Source: a virus. Taken from it: a stretch of DNA of 24,958 nt. The notes below the pieces were generated by a model. It was given only the letters and a program-made list of their open reading frames with translations, ran no database searches and was not told the origin of the DNA. Shown in pieces: positions 21,420-24,958 of the stretch (the stretch's first letter is position 1; each line of letters opens with the position of its first letter). Location of the stretch: IMG/VR virus record IMGVR_UViG_3300037875_000405, positions 1-24,958 of that record, one strand, 5' to 3'. The position numbers were made by a program, and so were the translations under genes.

Positions 21420-21525
21420 CCTTTGGCACGGGCACAACGCCAGTAGCGTAGCTCGCTGAAAACTTGCCAATATAGACTGGTGGCAAGGCTGAGAGATTCG
21501 CGGGGTTCGATTCCCCGCCAAACCT
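21420..21525 (+). tRNA. tRNA-like RNA 1 (degenerate, class-II layout)
   Basis: A perfect T-arm (CGGGG-TTCGATT-CCCCG, 21501-21517) is followed by CCAAACC and a T-run. The matching 5' strand CCTTTGG at 21420-21426 pairs at only five of seven positions. Between them lie AGCG/CGCT with a 5-nt loop and a 7-bp arm CTTGCCA/TGGCAAG like an oversized variable arm. No normal 7-nt anticodon loop can be drawn, so the identity is unknown. There is no own promoter; it follows the 57-aa gene. Confidence 0.45.
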
Positions 21526-21540
21526 TTTTAAGTTTTACTG

Positions 21541-21569
21541 TTGACAACTCACCTCTCATCTGGTATAAT
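21541..21569 (+). promoter_or_regulatory. Early promoter: TTGACA-17-TATAAT
   Basis: Exact consensus. The gene's ATG (21576) lies six bases after the -10 box. Confidence 0.9.
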
Positions 21570-21575
21570 ACTGAC

Positions 21576-21731
21576 ATGCAAAACATCATCGACGAAATTC
21601 AGGTTGAAGACAATGTGGCTCTTGAAGCATGGGAAACCGTGCAGGAGTTGACTGACGCGGAACGCGATCAGTGGTTTGAGGAAGAAATTGCTGCGGCGAA
21701 TGCTGAACTTCAGGAATTAGTCAACAGTTAG
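21576..21731 (+). CDS. Small acidic early protein, FDEI-family paralog, probably leaderless
   Basis: 51 aa, starting MQNIIDEIQVEDNVALEAWE and ending ANAELQELVNS. The ATG lies at the predicted transcription start, so the message has no room for a ribosome site. An upstream in-frame extension through the tRNA-like region is rejected because it precedes the promoter. It is acidic, helical and paralogous to the products at 18630 and 21225. Function unknown. Confidence 0.72.
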   Translation: MQNIIDEIQVEDNVALEAWETVQELTDAERDQWFEEEIAAANAELQELVNS

Positions 21732-21733
21732 GG

Positions 21734-21762
21734 TTGACATTGGCGGGGAAACCTGCTATAAT
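21734..21762 (+). promoter_or_regulatory. Early promoter of tRNA-like RNA 2: TTGACA-17-TATAAT
   Basis: Exact consensus. The -10 box ends seven bases before the first base of the tRNA-like RNA, so +1 should be its mature 5' end. Confidence 0.9.
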
Positions 21763-21768
21763 ACACAT

Positions 21769-21867
21769 GAGTTGGTGACCCAGAATAGGCTATGGGCGTT
21801 GAATGACTTCATGTCATAAAAGTCGGGGAAGAACCGACATATGCAGGTTCAAGTCCTGCCCAACTCA
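21769..21867 (+). tRNA. tRNA-like RNA 2, class II, possible UCA anticodon
   Basis: A 7-bp acceptor stem is perfect (GAGTTGG with CCAACTC), with discriminator A and no encoded CCA. The D-arm is CCCA/TGGG with GG in the loop. The anticodon arm is ATGA/TCAT around CTTCATG, which reads UCA at the anticodon position, although C and G at the loop ends also pair, leaving five bases. A long variable arm (GTCGG/CCGAC) and canonical T-arm (GCAGG-TTCAAGT-CCTGC) follow. A UCA anticodon would read UGA (opal suppressor or selenocysteine type), but position 37 is U, which is atypical. The anticodon reading is uncertain. Confidence 0.62.
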
Positions 21868-22116
21868 CTTACAATCTTGAGAACGCCACCCAAATCCGCT
21901 CCTGGCAAGAGCAATACTTGGGCCGCAAAGATCCGTGCTTGAATTGCCGGTGAGCGGTTCGACATTTAGGAGAGTAGTCCAATGTGCTACTAAAGGCTGG
22001 AATCCTTGACGCTCCCGCGAGCGGAAGCAAGGTAGGTCGTATTGAATCGCGGGCACGTCCAAGAAATGGGCCGCATCGTGCGGACTGGGGCGTGATAAAC
22101 AATCTCAATCGTGAGA
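21868..22116 (+). ncRNA. GC-richer structured region, candidate non-coding RNA
   Basis: About 250 nt without a gene, transcribed after tRNA-like RNA 2. Stable hairpins follow each other: CCCAA/TTGGG (21889/21918) enclosing GCTC/GAGC (21898/21909), AGTAG/CTACT (21973/21987), CGCTC/GAGCG (22010/22019), CCGCA/TGCGG (22071/22079) and TCTCA/TGAGA (22103/22112). Its start, GCCACCCAAA with partly matching sequence for about 33 nt, also occurs at 21406 before tRNA-like RNA 1. Not assigned to any known RNA family. Confidence 0.5.
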
Positions 22117-22202
22117 GTCGTAAGTCCTTGCCCTGTAAGGACTTACGACACGGGGGGCCGGTCTCCGGCGACGTAAGTCCTTTGATAGTAGGGACTTATG
22201 AC
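22117..22202 (+). repeat. Early-region repeat copy 6
   Basis: Has the clearest alternating arms: CGTAAGTCCTT, AAGGACTTACG, CGTAAGTCCTT and then GGGACTTATGAC. The first three are exact complements, so arm 2 can pair with arm 1 or arm 3 over 11 bp. It ends 38 bases before the promoter at 22241. Confidence 0.93.
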
Positions 22203-22240
22203 TTTCTTGATATATTTGTGGGATTTATTCACGTTTAGCC

Positions 22241-22269
22241 TTGCAAAATGACGATAAATATTGTATAAT
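22241..22269 (+). promoter_or_regulatory. Early promoter: TTGCAA-17-TATAAT
   Basis: The spacer begins AATGACGATAAATATTG. The gene's ATG (22276) lies six bases after the -10 box. Confidence 0.88.
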
Positions 22270-22275
22270 ACACAT

Positions 22276-22518
22276 ATGAGAATTAAACACAAACGCATCG
22301 TAGAGCTGTTCAACTACAATACACGTCTGATGATATCGGAGGTCAGTGTTCCAGGGCATCGGTTCATGTCTATAGGGACTTTTGACGGAGAAGTCAAGTG
22401 GTTTGTTGGGCGATTTTCCCCTAGTGGACAAATTGTCACGTTCAACGTAGGCAGCGAAAGATATATCCGCAAAGTATGGAAAAACTTCAAGAATTCGGAT
22501 TGCGTTTCTCCACGGTAG
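22276..22518 (+). CDS. Basic early protein, 80 aa, probably leaderless
   Basis: Starts MRIKHKRIVELFNYNTRLMI at the predicted transcription start, with no ribosome site and no later good start. The sequence is basic and beta-rich (FMSIGTFDGEVKWFVGRFSP, then IVTFNVGSERYIRKVW). It looks like a small beta-barrel of a nucleic-acid-binding type, but no family is recognised. The next promoter overlaps its 3' end. Confidence 0.72.
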   Translation: MRIKHKRIVELFNYNTRLMISEVSVPGHRFMSIGTFDGEVKWFVGRFSPSGQIVTFNVGSERYIRKVWKNFKNSDCVSPR

Positions 22519-22528
22519 TTGGTATAAT
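22500..22528 (+). promoter_or_regulatory. Promoter of tRNA-like RNA 3: TTGCGT-17-TATAAT
   Basis: Lies inside the 3' end of the 80-aa gene; the -10 box ends eight bases before the tRNA-like 5' end. Confidence 0.7.
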
Positions 22529-22535
22529 ACATTTC

Positions 22536-22630
22536 GACCGAGTCTCCAAGCAGACAATTGGTTAAAGGGCGTCGTGGCTACGGCTTGGTATTGTAGGCGT
22601 CTATAGCGGGTTCGAATCCCGAATCGGTCT
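22536..22630 (+). tRNA. tRNA-like RNA 3, class-II layout, unassigned anticodon
   Basis: Acceptor strands GACCGAG and ATCGGTC pair at six of seven positions, and the T-arm GCGGG-TTCGAAT-CCCGA has a canonical loop. The D-loop region holds AATTGGTTAAAGG. The anticodon position is occupied by GTCGT/ACGGC closing only four bases, so no anticodon can be read. A small variable arm TAG/CTA follows. The total length of 95 nt fits class II tRNAs. Transcription would begin at or within a base of its 5' end. Confidence 0.52.
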
Positions 22631-22660
22631 TTTTGAAAGTCTTTTTGTAGGAGTGTTGAA

Positions 22661-22873
22661 ATGGCGTATTGTGAAGATTTCCCGTGTTGTGGTCACGAAG
22701 CTGGTTGTTGCCCCAATTTTGACGACGACGGACGACAAACTGATATGGTTTGCGTTTGTGGTGCGAGATTGCCTGTTGACAATCCTTCATCTTGTTGTGA
22801 TCATTGTCTCGGAATCAAGAACGATTACGATTCTTATGATTGGGATACTTTTGACGGTCAAGGAGAATGGTGA
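22661..22873 (+). CDS. Cysteine-rich probable zinc-binding protein, 70 aa
   Basis: Starts MAYCEDFPCCGHEAGCCPNF after GTAGGAGTGTTGAA, one of the few strong ribosome sites in this block. Nine more residues on, MVCVCGARLPVDN and CCDHCLGI add further cysteines, giving three Cys clusters that could hold two zinc ions. I associate such CEDFPCCGHE...CxCG...CxHC proteins with small uncharacterised phage proteins, from memory only. The C-terminus is acidic and Tyr/Asp-rich. It is probably cotranscribed with tRNA-like RNA 3. Confidence 0.78.
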   Translation: MAYCEDFPCCGHEAGCCPNFDDDGRQTDMVCVCGARLPVDNPSSCCDHCLGIKNDYDSYDWDTFDGQGEW

Positions 22874-22957
22874 CGTAACTATAGGCTCTCGCTCGACTTA
22901 TATCGAGCCGGGGCTGCCCCCGGCGACGTAAGTCCTTTGATAGCAACGACTTATGAC
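22871..22957 (+). repeat. Early-region repeat copy 7
   Basis: The first half has diverged and forms GGCTC/GAGCC instead; the second half (CCCCGGCGACGTAAGTCC onward) is intact. It begins in the stop codon region of the cysteine-rich gene and ends 46 bases before the promoter at 23004. Confidence 0.88.
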
Positions 22958-23003
22958 AATTTGATAATATTTTGTTTTTTCTTTTTATTTTAAGTGAATA
23001 GGG

Positions 23004-23031
23004 TTGCAATCTTTTGCCGATATGATATAAT
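23004..23031 (+). promoter_or_regulatory. Early promoter: TTGCAA-16-TATAAT
   Basis: The spacer contains TTGCCGATATGA, nearly identical to the promoter at 24833. The gene's ATG (23038) lies six bases after the -10 box. Confidence 0.85.
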
Positions 23032-23037
23032 ACAAGT

Positions 23038-23232
23038 ATGAAAAACACACAAACAAAAACATTTGTCACTGACTGCGACTACTGTGGTGACATCTCATTA
23101 TGCTTTAACGACAATTTTGGTGGCACATGCTGTAAGTGCTGTGGCGATGTTGCCACGGGCGAACCGTGCCCCGATGAAGATCATGATAGACCGGCAGAAC
23201 ATCCGGTGTTTGATGTGTCCTATCCGATCTAA
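23038..23232 (+). CDS. Cysteine-rich probable zinc-finger protein, 64 aa, probably leaderless
   Basis: MKNTQTKTFVTDCDYCGDIS contains a first CxxC, and GGTCCKCCGDVATGEPCPDE a second cluster, the layout of a small zinc ribbon. The ATG lies at the predicted transcription start and has no ribosome site. The C-terminus is acidic then Pro-rich (HDRPAEHPVFDVSYPI). Function unknown. Its stop codon lies in the loop of a terminator-like hairpin. Confidence 0.75.
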   Translation: MKNTQTKTFVTDCDYCGDISLCFNDNFGGTCCKCCGDVATGEPCPDEDHDRPAEHPVFDVSYPI

Positions 23233-23245
23233 TCGGATTGCTTTT
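23222..23245 (+). terminator. Terminator-like hairpin overlapping the zinc-finger gene stop
   Basis: ATCCGAT-CTA-ATCGGAT is a perfect 7-bp stem followed by TGCTTTT. The stop codon TAA spans the loop and second arm. Confidence 0.55.
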
Positions 23246-23254
23246 AATGTGTAT

Positions 23255-23287
23255 AGCCAGTAAGCCAGTGAGTTAGCGAGTTAGCCA
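23255..23287 (+). repeat. Short tandem octamer-like repeat
   Basis: AGCCAGTA, AGCCAGTG, AGTTAGCG and AGTTAGCC follow each other between two transcription units. Function unknown. Confidence 0.6.
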
Positions 23288-23324
23288 ATTTTCAAAAACT
23301 TTCCATAATCTTGGGGATTTACTA

Positions 23325-23353
23325 TTGACCACCGCGTGAAATGACGATATAAT
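23325..23353 (+). promoter_or_regulatory. Early promoter: TTGACC-17-TATAAT
   Basis: ATGACGA abuts the -10 box, and the downstream ATATAGAGACGC resembles the start regions after 16036 and 16346. Confidence 0.85.
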
Positions 23354-23390
23354 ATATAGAGACGCGAACGATACAACAAAGGAAAACAAA

Positions 23391-23609
23391 ATGAAGACAC
23401 TACAAGAACGAATCAACGAGTTGGAAACACCGGCAAAATTCTACCTGCAAAATCTCTATGATGCTCTGGCTGAAGCCATTGTGATTCCAAACGAGATGTT
23501 GCCGGTCGATTTACGTCAATACAAAGAATTCGACACGGGATCAATTGGATCTGATGACGGTGAAGTATATGGGCGAACATGTGCAGAGTTATTGAAAAGG
23601 AACAAATAA
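23391..23609 (+). CDS. Hypothetical early protein, 72 aa
   Basis: Starts MKTLQERINELETPAKFYLQ after AAAGGAAAACAAA. An amphipathic N-terminal half (FYLQNLYDALAEAIVIPNEM) precedes a polar Gly/Asp-rich stretch and YGRTCAELLKRNK. Its stop overlaps the next start (TAATG), so the two are translationally coupled. No family recognised. Confidence 0.75.
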   Translation: MKTLQERINELETPAKFYLQNLYDALAEAIVIPNEMLPVDLRQYKEFDTGSIGSDDGEVYGRTCAELLKRNK

Positions 23610-23827
23610 TGAGCACTCAACTGATGACAGCAACAAACGACAGCGGAACAATTTCAATGACTGGTTATCATCGTGAAAAACAGCGACGATACCAGATCAC
23701 AGTAGTGGGCCAAACTGGGCTTGACATTACAAAGACTGTTTATCTGGATGTTGACGCCGAAACTATTGCAAACATGCAGCGATGTGTCGATGAATATCGC
23801 GAACTTTACTCTGATTCGAGTGATTAG
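23609..23827 (+). CDS. Hypothetical early protein, 72 aa
   Basis: ATG 23609 overlaps the preceding stop and has AGGAACAAATA upstream; the longer frame from 23579 is rejected. MSTQLMTATNDSGTISMTGY leads to a beta segment (YQITVVGQTGLDITKTVYLD), then a helix (ETIANMQRCVDEYRELYSD). It resembles a small alpha/beta protein; function unknown. Confidence 0.75.
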   Translation: MSTQLMTATNDSGTISMTGYHREKQRRYQITVVGQTGLDITKTVYLDVDAETIANMQRCVDEYRELYSDSSD

Positions 23828-23830
23828 CGG

Positions 23831-23859
23831 TTGACGAGCCTTTTCAAGTGTGTTACAAT
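23831..23859 (+). promoter_or_regulatory. Early promoter: TTGACG-17-TACAAT
   Basis: Begins three bases after the preceding stop codon. Confidence 0.78.
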
Positions 23860-23893
23860 ACACACTCACAAACCTTTTTTGGAGATTGAACGA

Positions 23894-24124
23894 ATGAAGA
23901 TTGAAACGACGTACAATGTTGGCAAAGTCAAGTATATTTCTTGCTGGACTGATTTGGAGATCACATGCGAAAACGGCGACAAGATTGTTGTTCCGATGTC
24001 AATTGCGGACAAGCAGAGTCTGGCTGATACTTTGCTGAATCGAGTCAAGACCGACAAGAAACGTGAGTTGGAAAGTCTGAAAAGTGATTTGGAAGAACTC
24101 GAAGCGAAAGAAAATGAGGAATGA
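23894..24124 (+). CDS. Hypothetical early protein with C-terminal coiled coil, 76 aa
   Basis: From ATG 23894 (GGAGATTGAACGA upstream). An N-terminal beta domain (KIETTYNVGKVKYISCWTDL, EITCENGDKIVVPMS) is followed by a charged helix (KRELESLKSDLEELEAKENE) likely to form a coiled coil. It is the first gene of a four-gene unit running to 24623. No family recognised. Confidence 0.74.
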   Translation: MKIETTYNVGKVKYISCWTDLEITCENGDKIVVPMSIADKQSLADTLLNRVKTDKKRELESLKSDLEELEAKENEE

Positions 24125-24128
24125 TTTA

Positions 24129-24311
24129 ATGTTCACGCATGTACAGTTTTTTCGACCGTCCACAAATTCAAATATCTTCATAGAAGCACCGTTTGAGTTT
24201 GGCGAAGATGCTCATATGGACGAACGTTTTATATCATGGACAATTGAAGAATATTCAGACTGGATTCCAAAAGCTTATTTAGTAAAGGAAAATTATGGAA
24301 GCGACGATTAA
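24129..24311 (+). CDS. Hypothetical early protein, 60 aa
   Basis: ATG 24129 has GAGGA eight bases upstream and follows the preceding stop by four bases. MFTHVQFFRPSTNSNIFIEA leads to an acidic C-terminus (WTIEEYSDWIPKAYLVKENY). It overlaps the next start by 17 bases. Function unknown. Confidence 0.65.
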   Translation: MFTHVQFFRPSTNSNIFIEAPFEFGEDAHMDERFISWTIEEYSDWIPKAYLVKENYGSDD

Positions 24312-24432
24312 AGTAGGAACCGAGTTGGAGATCGGCACCGTTATTAAGATCCTGCATGACGGTGTTATGATTAAGAAGGCAGGAAATGAGTTTAAAGTAT
24401 CTTTTAAAACTGTAGAAAGAGAAGTTCAATGA
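24295..24432 (+). CDS. Hypothetical small beta protein, 45 aa
   Basis: ATG 24295 is preceded by AAAGGAAAATT and overlaps the preceding gene by 17 bases. MEATIKVGTELEIGTVIKIL, then HDGVMIKKAGNEFKVSFKTV. The alternating pattern fits an SH3-like or KOW-like mini-barrel. A distant relation to the DG family is possible through the HDGVMI strand. The stop overlaps the next start (ATGA). Confidence 0.68.
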   Translation: MEATIKVGTELEIGTVIKILHDGVMIKKAGNEFKVSFKTVEREVQ

Positions 24433-24623
24433 TTAAGACACACAAGCGAATTGGTAGCACTGTAAAGTTTATGTATCCACGGCATGGGAAATATAATATT
24501 CTTCGGAATGTTATTGGTGTTGTGGTTGACAAGGGACAGGGGCCGAATGGTCCATATCTGACCGTTGACGAGGTCCGAGGTGGCACCCGCTGCTTCTCGA
24601 CTAAGAAAATTGTTGATATGTAA
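24429..24623 (+). CDS. Hypothetical SH3-like early protein, 64 aa
   Basis: ATG 24429 overlaps the preceding stop, indicating coupled translation; AGAGAAG lies upstream. Basic, with MIKTHKRIGSTVKFMYPRHG, VIGVVVDKGQGPNGPYLTVD and RGGTRCFSTKKIVDM, typical of a small beta-barrel that could bind nucleic acid or protein. No family named with confidence. Confidence 0.72.
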   Translation: MIKTHKRIGSTVKFMYPRHGKYNILRNVIGVVVDKGQGPNGPYLTVDEVRGGTRCFSTKKIVDM

Positions 24624-24633
24624 ATTGTGTTGT

Positions 24634-24723
24634 GTCGCCGTAAGTCCCTGCCCCGTAAGGGGTTAGGGCTGGCGGGGCGGGCCGGTTTTGTCGTAAGTCC
24701 TTTACTGCCATACACTTACGTCG
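24634..24723 (+). repeat. Early-region repeat copy 8
   Basis: CGTAAGTCCCT and CGTAAGTCCTTT arms are present, with a very GC-rich middle (GGCGGGGCGGGCCGG). The final arm is ACTTACGTC. It starts 11 bases after the last gene of the preceding unit. Confidence 0.88.
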
Positions 24724-24751
24724 ATTGTTATTTTTGAGAACTTTTTTATTT

Positions 24752-24790
24752 GGGTGGGATGTACCACCCAACCCTAAAGGGTTGCGATTT
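24752..24790 (+). terminator. Two tandem hairpins, possible terminator
   Basis: GGGTGG/CCACCC is followed at once by AACCCT-AA-AGGGTT and GCGATTTT. It lies between repeat copy 8 and the last promoter; the T-run is short. Confidence 0.45.
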
Positions 24791-24832
24791 TATGAGACAG
24801 CCAGCGAAAGTTAGCGAAAATTGATAAAGTTC

Positions 24833-24861
24833 TTGACACTGGTTTGCCGATATGATATAAT
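24833..24861 (+). promoter_or_regulatory. Early promoter: TTGACA-17-TATAAT
   Basis: Exact consensus; the spacer contains TTGCCGATATGA as at 23004. Confidence 0.9.
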
Positions 24862-24893
24862 GGAGGGATACTTTACCCCTATTGGAGAAAATC

Positions 24894-24958
24894 ATGCCAC
24901 GGAAAATTCATTGTGCCAATGTTCACAAAGCAGATTCTAGGCTTGCGGAACTATGCCG
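24894..24958 (+). CDS. Early gene, N-terminal 21 codons only (runs off right edge)
   Basis: ATG 24894 with TTGGAGAAAATC upstream, after a consensus promoter. The visible product begins MPRKIHCANVHKADSRLAEL. Too short to assign. Confidence 0.6.
   Translation, partial: MPRKIHCANVHKADSRLAELC

Noticed and set aside
21480-21575. Upstream extension of the 51-aa gene at 21576
   Set aside because: It runs through the T-arm of tRNA-like RNA 1 and the promoter, so it would not be in the mRNA.
21865-22238. Coding frames in the 21.87-22.24 kb region
   Set aside because: Frames exist on both strands but coincide with hairpin-rich sequence and repeat copy 6, with no ribosome sites and no protein-like composition.
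15875-24723. Repeat array as a CRISPR array
   Set aside because: Units are ~87 nt, not 23-50, and are separated by whole genes at irregular distances; no cas genes are seen.
16964-24723. Repeats as integron attC sites with gene cassettes
   Set aside because: The one-repeat-per-small-gene layout and long imperfect hairpins are suggestive, but the GTTRRRY and RYYYAAC core sites are absent, each gene has its own promoter, and no integrase is present in the window.

Overview
The window comes from a low-GC, tailed double-stranded DNA phage (Caudoviricetes-like) of an unidentified bacterium. The evidence is a contiguous head-morphogenesis block: large terminase, portal, protease/scaffold, decoration protein and major capsid protein. 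All of these lie on the minus strand. On the other side of a divergent junction near 13.8-14.2 kb is a right-hand block of tiny plus-strand genes typical of phage early regions. Nothing seen identifies the host beyond its use of canonical sigma-70-type promoters.

Left half (1-13.8 kb, minus strand, read right to left): a 59-aa protein, a 260-aa unknown, a sigma-like transcription factor, a helix-turn-helix/coiled-coil protein (possible small terminase), GDP-mannose 4,6-dehydratase, a small unknown, an HNH nuclease, an ERCC4-type nuclease, a ClpP-like serine protease, large terminase, portal, a fused protease/scaffold with an internal scaffold start, a decoration protein, major capsid protein, a rho-independent terminator, a small virion-type protein and a fiber-like protein that runs off the left edge. 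Genes are tightly packed and often overlap. Four gene starts are preceded by GTGTATAAT-like motifs with no -35 box, which I interpret as late promoters used by the phage's own sigma-like factor.

Junction (13.8-16.0 kb): a plus-strand promoter leads into about 320 nt of non-coding sequence rich in stable hairpins, then a 493-aa endonuclease carrying both GIY-YIG and HNH domains. Its ribosome-binding site and GTG start lie in a 27-bp sequence that is repeated, inverted, at the start of the divergent 260-aa gene.

Right half (16.0-25.0 kb, plus strand): about 24 compact units, mostly one 36-88 aa gene (in two cases a tRNA-like RNA) behind its own near-perfect TTGACA-N17-TATAAT promoter, many with a CCGAT motif in the spacer. 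Eight copies of an ~87-nt GC-rich repeat made of alternating inverted arms divide the block, and every copy lies 38-109 nt upstream of a promoter. At least three families of tiny paralogous acidic proteins, several cysteine-rich probable zinc-binding proteins, three class-II tRNA-like RNAs and a structured RNA region are present. In eight promoters an ATG lies exactly at the predicted transcription start. The two tRNA-like RNAs with adjacent promoters also begin at the predicted +1. This repeat/promoter/mini-gene architecture is the most unusual feature of the window.
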